Positions 35,088-47,540 of a stretch of 64,000 nt of DNA are shown here, piece by piece; the stretch's first letter is position 1; the number at the start of each line of letters is the position of its first letter. Both the position numbers and the translations under genes were made by a program. The stretch covers positions 1,583,398-1,647,397 of the forward strand of contig NC_053143.1 of the NCBI RefSeq assembly GCF_016808335.1. Reading direction: 5' to 3'. The DNA comes from Panicum virgatum (taxonomy: Eukaryota; Streptophyta; Magnoliopsida; Poales; Poaceae). The notes under the pieces are model-generated. The model had not been told where the DNA came from and made no database searches. It was given only the letters and a program-made list of their open reading frames with translations.

Positions 35088-37158
35088 GGCCAATCCGGCC
35101 GGCGCCCGCCCCTCCCTTCCTCTGTTTCCCGTGGAGGGGAGGGGAGGAAGAGGATGGCAGTTTTGCCAATAGCCCCCTCCACTTTTCTCTAATCCATAAA
35201 GAGCCTTCCACTCTTTTGCCTTTATTCAAAAGGATCCATGTCCTTTATCCTATTTCAAAATAAACCCTCCCACCTTATAGAATTAATTCTAATTAGACCC
35301 CTACTTTTTCTAGAATAGCTCGAACATTTCCCGAAAATTCTAATCAAGCCCTTTCGTTAATTACAAGTAGGTCCCTGGATCCTTATTTAACCCCTAAACC
35401 TGTGTATAACCTATCATTTCATGCGGCAAACGACCTCGGATCGATCTAAAACTTTACCACGCCACTCATGACATAATTTTGTCCATGTCATTAGGAAACC
35501 GCTCGAAAATATTACTCCGAACTCCATATCTTAATTATTTCCGATTCAAGCTCGACGATAAAACTTTTATTTCTTTTTCTTGATTGTGTGTTTGTTTGTA
35601 TGCGTCGTAGATCACGGTGTGAACGAAAGAGAGCCCGTTGACGAGCAGTACTGTGAGCAAGCGAACGAGGATCAGTTATGTGATCCCAAGCCCGAAGGAC
35701 AGCACCTTGATCAGGACTTCCCCGAAGGCCTCGAAGACGGCAAGTTCAATCCCGCCCTTTGATGCATATTTTATCCTAGTTTTTATAAACACAACCTATT
35801 AGCCTGTTTTACAAAATTGCATATGTTTTGCCTGTTGAAAACACGGTTGGATAGTCACCCCTTGATTTGTTATGACCATTCCTTGACCATCTAGATTAAT
35901 GTCTGAATGTGTTTTGTTTGGACGTTAATCGCTGCTAGAACGCTTAGGATCTTATACACAATACAACTTGTTTTATAAAGGAAAGGTGTGTGTGTGGGAA
36001 GGGATAAAAGTGGAATTTTCGAAAGATGAGTTTAGACGGGATGGATGGCATTTCTGTGTGATTTGCCGATTGGTGTGCTCGTGCCTGTGTGGCAGGGCAA
36101 GGAAGGGAGATATCCATCTTGTCACCCCTAAGGACCGAGTTGGTGTGTCATCTCACCTAACTCCACTATCGTGCAAACCACTCGACCGTTGTATGGGCAA
36201 CGGCTTAGCATAAACCCCACTAGTTAGTCTAATAGCCATCAGGAGAGCTGAGAGCAACATGTGATCAAGGAGAAGGGATTAGCTCTGTGTGACTTATGCC
36301 CCGGTTAAAACCTCTGTGATAGGTCAATAACCCCTTGGTGCATCCCGTGATGGCTAGTCAGGTCTAGCTAAGGTGGGTAATGGCTTTGTTAGGATCTGCA
36401 CCAACACTAAGGTGATCGAGTTACGGTACCTCGCTTGTGGGTAAAGTTGCACACCTCTGCATAGTTAAGAATCTATTCGAATAGCCGTGCCCACGGTACT
36501 GGGCGAGTTACGGTGTGGTCACATAACTAGTGTTTACTTTGGGATGGGTTGGAGTGAGTCATTTTGGAAATGTGTCCGGCAGTTGTGCCGTGTGCTACGG
36601 CGGATGAGGAGTCCGGTAGCAGCTTAAAACTTGGATCCTGTGTGGATCAACCCCTCGTGTTACTTGGTACAAGGAAACTGGTTTTAGAAATGCTTGTTTT
36701 CAAATGAACCCTTGCATAAAATATCGTTTTCCGCAAAAGTAAACCTTAACCTTACCCTTGAATTACCCTGTGCATATTACTCTGCTTATACCCTCTCCGT
36801 GGGTGTGGTTGGACTTGCTGAGTACGTTGTACTCACCCATTCTTTTTTTTACAGAAGAAGATCCAGACTTTGTACCCGACGACGTTGAGTAGGGGTACCG
36901 TCCTGCACCCAGCCTTGCCTGTGGATTAGGGTCACCCGCAGGAGATACCGCATGGCAAAAGACTCTGATGACTTTCTTTTTATATTTAATATCGTTGCGT
37001 GTGTGTGGATTGTAATCCTCGCGATAGTGGCGCTTCTCTGCTCACTACCGCGTAGAGTTGTACGGTAATGAACCATCTAATATAATAAATATGTCATCAG
37101 CCTCCTGGGACTGATGTTTGTAACATATTTAAGTCTTCTTTTATGAGGGGACGCTTCA
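35088..37158 (+). mobile_element. 5' LTR of the inner Tekay-like element, 5'-truncated
   Basis: Nearly identical to the right 2.03 kb of the 3' LTR (44822-46850), ending ACGCTTCA. The first roughly 770 bp, which should begin TGTAACGACCC, are absent. It stands head to head with the outer LTR. Confidence 0.8.
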
Positions 37159-37160
37159 GG

Positions 37161-37172
37161 TGGTATCAGAGC
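37161..37172 (+). other. Primer binding site of the inner gypsy element
   Basis: TGGTATCAGAGC, complementary to initiator Met-tRNA, two bases after the LTR end. Confidence 0.9.
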
Positions 37173-37301
37173 CGTAGGTTGGCCGTAGGACGTGACCCTA
37201 GGAGCGAAATCCTTTTTTCTAGCCCTTTCACATTAGGACTTTTCTTTCCTTAATCCTTCTTTCACACAAACACTCACCACTGGTTCTTGCCCTGTTCCAG
37301 A

Positions 37302-38217
37302 TGGCTGACAATGGATGGATTGGCGGAATCTGTCATGCAGAGTCCGGCCTTCCTAAGTTGTTGATACTCAACCTGGAACGCATCGGAGTTATAGACCCAC
37401 CAGAGTTTGTCTACCGGGAGTACGACTCCAAGGGCACTCTTCGGTGCGACCTGATGGTCTTCGTGGGAAAGAGCATCCGCTACCCAGATGTGGACCATTG
37501 GTTCATCTCCACCACTGGTTTTCGCTTTCCGGACACCTATCGAAAAACCGCCCGCAAAGCCCTGTGACGTCTACGCGTGATCTACATGCATCACCTTCAG
37601 CGGACTCCTATGGGATTTTTCCCACCTGCTGAAGGAAGAGGACGCACATGGATTGCTCGGATGAGAGGACTCGGAAGAGAGGAAGAAGACCTGGAAGATA
37701 CGGTCCCCCACCTATCCATCTATCTCACCGGCCTGGATGAGCTCTACCGCGAACAAGCGGCACAACTGAAGCAACAAGTTCACAGAGCAGAAAAGGCAAC
37801 CCAAGAGCTAGATGAACAACGGACAAGAGCCGCACGCGCCGAGTATTCCCTAGCCATTCTCCCAGCCCAAATGCAAGAATGTGAGGCAGAACTGGAAGAA
37901 CAACAGACAAGAGCCACACGCGCCGAGAATTCTCTAGCCGCTCTCCAAGCCTGAAAGCAAGAGTACGAGGCTCGCAGAGGAATAGGTGGGTGGATAGAGG
38001 AAGAAGAAGAAGAACCCGAAGAAGCTCGATGGGATGTAGGCACTCAGACCGAAGAAGAAGAACCCGAAGAAACCCATTGGGACATAGGCACTCAGACTGA
38101 AGAGGAAGAACCCAAAGAAACCCACTGGGATAAGGGTACTTAGACCGAAGATGACATGATGGACCAGTATCTCCCACTGAAGAAGTGCCCCCTTAGGATC
38201 GAGGAAGAATCCCCATG
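37302..38217 (+). pseudogene. Extra pre-gag ORF, copy A
   Basis: Starts MADNGWIGGICHAESGLPKL and has GTLRCDLMVFVGKSIRYPDV and WFISTTGFRFPDTY. A one-base frame change near 37565 separates it from the rest (VIYMHHLQRTPMGFFPPAE). That rest goes on to a coiled-coil region (two repeats of a unit with EEQQTRATRAENSLA) and a three-fold 16-residue repeat around GTQTEEEEPEETHWDI (about 38000-38140). Such ORFs between LTR and gag are known in some grass gypsy elements, without a clear function. It is homologous to the ORF at 38370. Confidence 0.6.
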
Positions 38218-38369
38218 ATAGGAGTAGCACCCCAAGCTAGAACCTTTGCCCTAATAATCCTGTATCCATGAAGTCTGTATCCCACCATGTTGCAATAATA
38301 AATATCATCTGCTCCCTTTGTGTACCCCAAATAATTGTGCAAGTTTATTCACCCTATCTTTGTTTTCAG

Positions 38370-38900
38370 ATGGCTGAGGAAGGATGGACCTAGGGCAAAT
38401 GCCAAGCTGCACCTGGCTTCCCCAGCCTGTTGATCAACGCCCTGGAAAGCCTTGGCGTTACGGAACGCCCAAGGTACTACAGCAGAGAGTACGAGCACCA
38501 TGGTACCCTCCGTTGCAGGGTGATCCTGGTCATCGCCAGGAGTGATCGCTACCCCGACATCCAGCCGTGGCGAGTGACCGCTACGGGGTTTAGGCACCAA
38601 GACACCTATCCCTTGGACATCATAAAGGCGCTCTGTTACCTGTTCCGGATTTTCGAAGAACACCTAGCCCCCACGCCAATGAGGTTCTTTCCGACGGCCA
38701 TCAGTACCCCAGTTTGGGAAGCACACATGAGAAGTCTGGAACGGCGCCGCCATGAAGAAGATCCTCTGTACCAAGTGGCTACTTACCTAGTCGCCTTGGA
38801 CCAGCTCTTTGACGAGCAAGCCAACATTCTGAGGGAGCAGACCCATCGAGCCGAGCAAGCAGAGCTCGCGGTGAGACTGCAACAAGTACGAGCAGCCTAA
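38370..38900 (+). pseudogene. Extra pre-gag ORF, copy B
   Basis: Begins MAEEGWT then TAG (38391-38393), then stays open to TAA at 38898-38900. It aligns with copy A: FPSLLINALESLGVTERPRY, GTLRCRVILVIARSDRYPDI, VTATGFRHQDTYP and the end LAPTPMRFFPTA, then a coiled-coil tail (REQTHRAEQAELAVRLQQ). The tandem pair suggests duplication inside the leader. The function is unknown. Confidence 0.6.
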
Positions 38901-39507
38901 GCCGAGGCAAGAGCCGCAGCCACGGTCAGCAGTGAAGCAGTTGCTCAGGAGAGCCTCAGGCAAGCCTGAGACCGGCGTATGCAAGAATGGACCAGAAGTG
39001 GAACCCCAGTCCCAGCAATTGGGGAAAACCAAGTTCTACTCGGGACACCCGTCATAGGATGGGGACCACTCGTGATAACCCCACAAGCCCCACCCGAGAA
39101 CCCTGGGAGGTCTACTGCCGCCAATTAAGGAGAAAATGCTACACAACCCTTGGCAAATGGAAACCTAGAGGATGGTGAACAAGGACTACTCGCACACTCC
39201 GCCCCAGAAGAAGGCTCGCCCCGCGAGTAGAATGCCCGATGCCATCCTAGTGTTGTACCCTCCCAGCTTCCCTGGCTTAAGTTGTACCCTGAAGTGTGAA
39301 CCTGTACCCGGTCGTGTAGTACGCATTTTAGTCTTGCCCCGTGTTGTACCCTCCTTTGCAGTAATAAAGTTGTGTGTGCTTGTTGTTTGCTATGTTTATG
39401 TGTTGTGCTTATCGGCAGAAGGTAGATTCTGCCTTTTCAAAAATACGAATTAAACAACTTAAACATCACTTAATTCCAATCTCACAAAAACCCTACCCAA
39501 TTTATAG

Positions 39508-40770
39508 ATGGCTTCCCGAAGCGTTACGAGGGCCTCCCGCATTCGGAACCCTGCAGTCGCTGGCACGGGAGTGCAGCCGAATGGACAGAACCCTCCCCAA
39601 GATGAACAGGAAGTGAGTCAGAACCAAGGAGAGAATCAAGGAGAAGTGCCACTGCCACCACCTCCACCCCTCGGAGATCTGGCCCAGATAATTCACAACC
39701 AGACCCTAATCTTGGAAACACTGGCCAATGCTCTCGTAAACAGCGACCCCGAGAGCAAACCATGAATGACAAGCTGACGGCTTTTCTGAGAACCAAGCCA
39801 CCCACCTTTGCTGGATCCAGCAACCCCTTGGATGTAGATGACTAGTTGCGTGTGATCCAGAGGAAGCTTGAGCCGTCCGAGTGCCAGGATCGAGATAAAG
39901 TTCTGCTGGCAGCGCATCAACTCACCGGGACTACCTTAGCCTGGTGGGAGAACTACTGTGCCGCCGCCGAGGATGCCTCCACCATCACGTGGAAGGAGTT
40001 CGTGAAGGAGTTCCGATGATATCATATTCACTCGGCCACCATGAAGCGCAAGGCGGATGAATTCCGCGCACTTCAGCAAGGGAGTATGTCGGTGGAAGAG
40101 TATACCCAGCAGTTTATGGAGCTGGCTTGCTATGCACCAGAAGAAGTGAACGACGACGAAAAGAAGCAGGATATGTTCAAGAAGGGACTAAACCCAGAAC
40201 TCAGGACCCTGCTCACCCCTCAGATCTATCCTGATTTCAACACTTTGATGAACAAGGCAATCCTCACCGAGAAGGCCAAGATTGATGAAAGAAAGGATAA
40301 CAAGCGCAAGTTCCTGGAGAGAAAGTCTCGCCAGCAGGATCGTTTCCAGAAGCCCAGAAGCTTCAGCTACAATGCACCAAGGTCCCAAGCCCCAATGCAG
40401 TACAGAACTCAGTCTCAAGTGATAGGACCACGGGCCCCTAACACCCAGCCCAGAAGCCAGAACACCATGAGGACCTCGCAGAGTAATGCAAGCCAGGTCA
40501 CCACCAACAACAGCAATGTGAGGGCTTGCTTCAACTGCCGTGAGACGGGACATTTCATCGCCGACTGCTCCTATGCCAAGAACAAGCCAGCTAAGTCAGC
40601 CTTCTCCAACACGGCGAACGGACCAAAGCCAGTCCTGACCGGTGCCAACCGAGTGCCCATCCGCAACAACAACAACAGTCAGCAGATGAGGCAGTCTCAA
40701 CAGTCATTTGGACGAGCACGCATCAACCACATCGATGCACAGGAGGCTCAAGGAGCTCAGGGCGTAGTGC
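39508..40770 (+). pseudogene. Gag of the Tekay-like chromovirus (broken)
   Basis: MASRSVTRASRIRNPAVAGT opens the frame. A frame change near 39755 moves to the capsid frame (from 39762), which has [40 protein letters not shown] and [12 protein letters not shown]. The CCHC knuckle [14 protein letters not shown] lies near 40527-40568. In-frame stops are TAG at 39843-39845 and TGA at 40017-40019. Gag would form the particle core and bind RNA; this copy cannot make a full product. Confidence 0.88.
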
Positions 40771-43700
40771 TCGGTGAGTACCTAGTCAGCTCAACCCTCG
40801 CGATAGTACTGTTTGATTCTGGAGCATCACACTCATTTATATCCTCAAGTTTTGTGGAAAAACACAATATACCTACAGTACTACTAAAGACACCCCTATT
40901 AACCCGGACGCTCGGAGGTGACATCAGGTGTCAACTGGGTTGTCTACGGGTAAGGATCAATCTAAGTGGGGTAGAATTTTTAGCAGATCTAGTAGTACTT
41001 AAGTCAGAATGGATAGACATGATCCTTGGAATGGACTGGTTAAGCCGACACAATGGCCTCATAGGATGTACTGACAAGGTGGTACACCTCACGAACCCAG
41101 AAGGAGTCCGAGTGACCTATCATACCCGGGAGAGTGGATCGAACCCGATGGTGTTTAGCATGGAAGCCAAGTCCTTGGAAGAAGTCCCAGTAGTGAATGA
41201 ATACCCAGATGTCTTTCCTGAAGAACTTCCCGGTATGCCACCTGATAGGGATGTAGAGTTTGTTATTGACCTTGTCCCTGGAACCGCCCCTATAGCCAAG
41301 AGACCCTATAGGATGGCAGCCTCTGAGTTAGCAGAATTAAAGAAACAGCTGGAAAAACTACAACGAATTGGCTTCATCAGGCCAAGTTCATCACCTTGGG
41401 GAGCCCCGGTTCCATTTGTCAAGAAGAAGGACGGAAGTATGTGGTTGTGTGTAGATTACCGGGCACTAAACGAAGTCACTATCAAGAACAAGTACCCCCT
41501 TCCTAGGATCGATGACCTTTTTGATCAGTTAAAAGGGGCCAAGTACTTCTCCAAGATCGATTTGAGGTTCGGATATTTTCAGCTCAAGATTAGGGAGAGC
41601 GATATCCCGAAGACAGCCTTTGTCACCCGATACGGGCAATTTGAGTTCACAGTGATGTCTTTTGGACTGACAAATGCACATGCTTATTTCATGAACCTCA
41701 TGAACAAGGTGTTTATGGACGAGTTAGATAAGTTTGTCGTAGTCTTCATCGATGACATACTTATTTACTCGAAAAGTATTCAGGAGCACGAGCAGCACCT
41801 GAAGGTAGTTTTGGAAAAGCTGAGAGTGCATAGGCTATACGCCAAATTCAGCAAGTGTGAGTTCTGGTTGGAGAAAGTAGCCTTCCTTGGTCATATTCTG
41901 ACCACAGAAGGAGTAGCAGTGGACCCCGAGAAGGTCGAAGCAGTCTCCAACTGGCAGCAACCGACCAACGTCAGTGAGATCAGAAGTTTTCTTGGATTAG
42001 CTGGGTATTATCGGAGATTCATTGAAGGCTTTTCCAAGATAGCCCGGCCCATGACAGAGCTACTCAAGAAGGAAAAGAAATTCACCTGGACAGAGTCATG
42101 TGAGAGGAGTTTTCAAGAATTGAAGGATAGGTTGACGACCGCCCCAGTGCTGACCCTACCGGACATTCATCGGGATTTTGTCATCTATTGTGATGCATCC
42201 TGACAAGGATTGGGTTGTGTATTCATGCAAGACGGGAAAGTCGTTGCATATGCTTCCCGCCAGCTCAGGCCTCATGAGCAGAATTATCCAACCCATGATC
42301 TGGAACTTGCAGCCGCAGTGCACGCACTTAAAATTTGGAGGCATTATTTGATTGGAAATAAGTGTGAGATTTATACTGACCACAAGAGCCTGAAGTATAT
42401 CTTCACCCAGCCGGATTTGAACTTAAAGCAAAGAAGATGGCTGGAATTGGTTAAAGATTATAATTTGGAAATTCATTACCACCCTGGCAAGGCTAACGTG
42501 GTAGCCGATGCCCTAAGCCGGAAATCCTATGGACCCAAGGATGATCATCTGCGAGAGGAAATAGCACGATTGAACGTGCACATTGTCCCTCAAGGTTCCA
42601 GCCAAGTGCTGAATGTTCAATCCACGCTAGAAGACAGAATCCGAAAGGCACAAAGTTCGGACAAGGGGCTGATGGAAATCCGGAGGCAGACTGGAGAAAA
42701 TAAGGCACCAGATTTTAGAGTGGATAATAAGGGAACCTTATGGTATAAAGATAGAATTTGTGTGCCCCAGAAAGGAGACTTCAGGATCCACCAAAATGTA
42801 TATGGACTTAAAACAAAAATATTGGTGGAACGGGATGAAGGCGGACATTGCACGGTTTGTCGCCCGTTGTGATACTTGTCAAAGGATCAAGGCCGAACAT
42901 CAGAAGCCGGCAGGGCTGTTGCAACCCCTACCTATCCCGGTTTGGAAGTGGGATGAGGTAGGAATGGATTTTGTAGTGGGTTTGCCTAGGACCCAGAAAG
43001 GACATGACTCCATATGGGTAATAGTGGACCGACTCAATAAAGCGGCTCACTTCATACCCGTACGAACCAACTACGGTGGAGAAAAGCTAGCCAAGCTCTA
43101 TGTGGAGAACATTGTGAAGTTGCATGGTGTGCCCAGCCGCATTGTTTCAGATAGAGGGACCCAGTTCACCTCTAGGTTTTGGAAAAGTCTGCATAAAGCC
43201 ATGGGCACCAAGTTGGATTTCAGCTCCGCTTATCACCCACAGACGGATGGCCAAACAGAAAGGGTGAATCAGATTATGGAGGATATGTTGAGAGCATGTG
43301 TTCTCACCTATGGGAAGGATTGGGAACAAAGTTTACCTTATGCAGAATTTTCATACAACAACGGTTATCAAGCGAGTTTAGGCATGTCACCGTTCGAAGC
43401 TCTTTACGGGAGAAAATGCAGAACTCCCCTGATGTGGTCAGAAGTTGGAGAACGTGCCCTAGTCAGGCCCGCACTTATAAAGGAAGTGGAAGAAAGAGTT
43501 GCCGAGATTAGAGAAAAGCTGAAAGCAGCCCAGTCTCGACAAAAGAGCTACACGGACAAGAGAAGACGGGAAATAAGTTTCAACCCAGGAGATTTCGTTT
43601 ATCTCAAGGTTTCACCCATTCGAGGAACCCGAAGGTTTCAGGTGCAAGGAAAGTTGGCCCCTCGGTACATTGGACCGTACCGAGTTCTAAAGAAAGTCGG

Positions 43701-44142
43701 AGCGGTAGCGTACCGTTTAGAGTTACCGGAAGAAATGTCGGATATACACCCGGTATTTCATGTCTCGCAATTAAGAAGGTGTTTAAAGGTACCCGAGACA
43801 GAACACGTGCCAATAGAAGCAATAGATCTGCAGCCAGACTTGCGATATCAGGAGATACCGGTCAAGATTCTGGACACTGTCACAAGAAGGACAAGAAATT
43901 CCGAAGTACGGATTTGCAGAGTTCAGTGGAGCAGACACGGAGTTGAGGAAGCTACGTGGGAACGCGAAGATGCTCTGAAGAAGGAGTTTCCCCATCTGTT
44001 CAGGAGCCAGCCGAATCTCGAGGACGAGATTCATTTTAAGTGGGGTAGGTTTGTAACGACCCGAAAAATGCACCAAATAAATCACACGCTAAAAATATTT
44101 TTTTCAAAACCCTTTTTCATCATTGAGCTCAGATATCCCTAA
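40771..44142 (+). pseudogene. Pol of the Tekay-like chromovirus: PR-RT-RH-IN-chromodomain (broken)
   Basis: Protease motif [10 protein letters not shown] (about 40810). Reverse transcriptase follows with [20 protein letters not shown] and the active site [10 protein letters not shown] (about 41745). RNase H has [20 protein letters not shown] and the tether [10 protein letters not shown]. Integrase has the H2C2 finger end [37 protein letters not shown] and SAYHPQTDGQTERVNQ. A C-terminal chromodomain-like segment (VQWSRHGVEEATWERED, about 43920-43970) marks a chromovirus, most like Tekay/Del. Breaks are a TGA at 42201-42203, just before RNase H, and a frame change near 42800 at the integrase start. 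The reading frame runs about 90 bases into the 3' LTR. Confidence 0.93.
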
Positions 44143-46850
44143 ACTCTAATCCCCTCCCTGTTTTTCCGCTATCCTGTCATCCGATTTCAAACGCCGACCG
44201 AACCCTCCTCCCTTTTTTCCTCACCGCCCGTCGCGATCATCGCCGCGAATATCTCTTCTCTTTTCCCTGCCGCGTGCACCCGAGCGCCGCTTGGCCGCAA
44301 GCGCCGCGCATGCTCCACCTCCCCTAGCCCGCGCACGCGTGACCGACGCCGCGCGTGGCCGACCGCGGCCGCGGTCGCCGCCGGCGCACACTCGCCCCCT
44401 CCTTTTTCTTTCCCTTTTCCCATTTCCTCTTCTCTTTTTCTCCATTTCTTTTTCCCTTTTTCCTTTTTTTCTCCCTTTTCTTTTTCTCTTTTCTCTTTCT
44501 CTCCCTCTCCTTCCTCCCTTCCCTCTCTCTGCCCCGAGCACGGCTCGGCCCGGCCTGCCCCGGCCCCCTTCCCCCCTGTCGCGCACGCCCAGCCGCGCCG
44601 CCCCTCCTCCACGCTCGGCCCGCCGCCGCACCTGGCCCACACGGACGCGCCCGCCCAGCGGCCGCCTGCCCACGCGCGCCGCCCCGGACTGCCAGTGCGC
44701 CCGTGCGCGCACACACGCACGCAGCCTCGGCGCGCCGAGCCGCGACACACGCGCACGCGCACCGCGTGCTCGCGCTGCACGCCGTGCCACCCGCCGCTGC
44801 CACCTCCGCGTGCCCGCGCCGCCCGTGGAGGGGAGGGGAGGAAGAGGATGGCAGTTTTGCCAATAGCCCCCTCCACTTTTCTCTAATCCATAAAGAGCCT
44901 TCCACTCTTTTGCCTTTATTCAAAAGGATCCATGTCCTTTATCCTATTTCAAAATAAACCCTCCCACCTTATAGAATTAATTCTAATTAGACCCCTACTT
45001 TTTCTAGAATAGCTCGAACATTTCCCGAAAATTCTAATCAAGCCCTTTCGTTAATTACAAGTAGGTCCCTGGATCCTTATTTAACCCCTAAACCTGTGTA
45101 TAACCTATCATTTCATGCGGCAAACGACCTCAGATCGATCTAAAACTTTACCACGCCACTCATGACATAATTTTGTCCATGCCATTAGGAAACCGCCCGA
45201 AAATATTACTCCGAACTCCATATCTTAATTATTTCCGATTCGAGCTCGACGATAAAACTTTTATTTCTTTTTCTTGATTGTGTGTTTGTTTGTATGCGTC
45301 GTAGATCACGGTGTGAACGAAGGAGAGCCCGTTGACGAGCAGTACTGTGAGCAAGCGAACGAGGATCAGTTCTGCGATCCCGAGCCCGAAGGACAGCACC
45401 TTGATTAGGACTTCCCCGAAGGCCTCGAAGACGGCAAGCCCGCCCTTTGATGCATGTTTTGTCCTAGTTTTTATAAACACAACCTATTGGCCTGTTTTAC
45501 AAAATTGCATATGTTTTGCCTGCTGAAAACACGATTGGATAGCCACCCCTTGATTTGTTATGACCATTCCTTGACCACCTAGATTAATGTCTGAATGTGT
45601 TTTGTTTGGACGTTAATCGCTGCTAGAACGCTTAGGATCTTATACACAATACAACTTGTTTTATAAAGGAAAGGTGTGTGTGGGGGGGGATGGATAAAAG
45701 TGGAATTTTTGAAAGATGAGTTTAGACGAGATGTATGGCATTTCTGTGTGATTTGCCGATTGGTGTGCTCGTGCCTGTGTGGCAGGGCAAGGAAGGGAGA
45801 TATCCATCTTGTCACCCCTAAGGACCGAGTTGGTGTGTCATCTCACCTAACTCCACTATCGTGCAAACCACTCGACCGTTGTATGGGCAATGGCTTAGCA
45901 TAAACCCCACTAGTTAGTCTGATAGCCATTAGGAGAGCTGAGAGCAACGGGTGATCAAGGAGAAGGGATTAGCTCTGTGTGACTTATGCCCCGATTAAAA
46001 TCTCTGTGATAGGTCAATGACCCCTTGGTGCATCCCGTGATGGCTAGTCAGGTCTAGCTAAGGTGGGTAATGACTTTGTTGGGATCTGCACCGACACTAA
46101 GGTGATCGAGTTGCAGTACCCCGCTTGTGGGTAAAGTTGCACACCTCTGCAGAGTTAAGAATCTATTCGAATAGCCGTGCCCACGGTACTGGGCGAGTTA
46201 CGGTGTGGTCACATAACTAGTGTTTACTTTGGGATGGGTTGGAGTGAGTCGTTTTGGAAATGTGTCCGTCAGTTGTGCCGTGTGCTACAGCGGATGAGGA
46301 GTCCGGTAGCAGCTTAAAACTTGGATCCTGTGTGGATCAACCCCTCGTGTTACTTGGTACAAGAAAACTGGTTTTAGAAATGCTTGTTTTCAAATGAACC
46401 CTTGCATAAAATATCATTTTCCGCAAAAGTAAACCTTAACCTTACCCTTGAATTACCCTGTGCATATTACTCTGCTTATACCCTCTCCGTGGGTGTGGTT
46501 GGACTTGCTGAGTACGTTGTACTCACCCCATTCTTTATTTTTACAGAAGAAGATCCAGACTTTGTACCCGACGACGTTGAGTAGGGGTACTGTCCTGCAC
46601 CCAGCCTTGCCTGTGGATTAGGGTCACCCGCAGGAGATACCGCTTGGCGCAAGACTCTGATGACTTTCTTTTTATATTTAATATCGTTGCGTGTGTGTGG
46701 ATTGTAATCCTCGCGATAGTGGCGCTTCTCTGCTCACTACCGCGTAGAGTTGTACGGTAATGAACCATCTGATGTAATAAATGTGTCATCAGCCTCCTGG
46801 GACTAATGTTTGTAACACATTTAAGTCTTCTCTTATGAGAGGACGCTTCA
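44052..46850 (+). mobile_element. 3' LTR of the inner chromovirus
   Basis: Begins TGTAACGACCCGAAAA after the purine-rich tract aagtggggtagg and ends GGACGCTTCA (2799 bp). The first 770 bp are GC- and pyrimidine-rich; their long open frames on both strands have no domain. The right 2.03 kb match the 5' LTR. Confidence 0.88.
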
Positions 46851-47540
46851 CACGTGGGGGGGGCCGGGGCGCTGCGTTTGTCGTCGCGCGGCTCGAGCGG
46901 CGAGGCGACGACTCGCGCGGGGGCGTGGCCGGCGGCGAGGGCGGCTACAGGAGGGCGGTGGTGCCTCAGGGGTGGCTCGGCGCGGCGCGGTGCACGGCCA
47001 GGGAGGGCGTGCGGGGGTGAGCGGGAGGCGGCCGCGCGGCGGTGGCCGGGCCGGGCGCGCTCAGTGCGTGGGCGAGCAGTGGAGGTGGGGCACGCGCGGC
47101 GCTTGCGGCCAAGCGGCGCTCGGGTGCGCGCTGCAAGGGGGGAGGGAGGAAGGAGAGAGAAGGATGGGAGGGGGAAGAAAATAAAAAAAGGGAAAAGAAA
47201 AATGGAGAAAAGAAAAGAAAATGGGAAAAAGGAAAAAGAAAAAGAAAAAGAAAAGGGGAGAGGGAGATAGAGAGAAAGGGAGAGATGCGTCGGCGCCGAC
47301 CGCGGCGAGCGGTCGCGCGTGGCCGACAGGCGGCCGAGCGGCGCGGGATGGGACAATGGCGAGGAAAAAGAGGGAGGGAACGGTCGGCGGAAAAAAAATG
47401 AATGAACGTTAAATGAACTCAGGGTTTGGGACGCCGGAAACATTCAGATTAGGGTTTAGAGTTACTGAGCTCAACGATGAAAATAATTTTGAAAAAAGTT
47501 TAGCGAGTGGTTCATCTGGTAAATTTTCCGGGATGTCACA
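46851..47540 (-). mobile_element. Outer chromovirus solo LTR, 5' part (minus)
   Basis: On minus it begins TGTGACATCCCGGAAAA, homologous to the inner LTR start TGTAACGACCCGAAAA, and runs through the same GC- and pyrimidine-rich block. It completes the LTR begun at 33018 and is followed by TAATT. Confidence 0.75.

Noticed and set aside
44187..44957. Several Arg/Ala/Pro-rich ORFs on both strands
   Set aside because: They lie in the GC- and pyrimidine-rich first third of an LTR and are low-complexity; a similar set at 46541-47443 is the same LTR region inverted.
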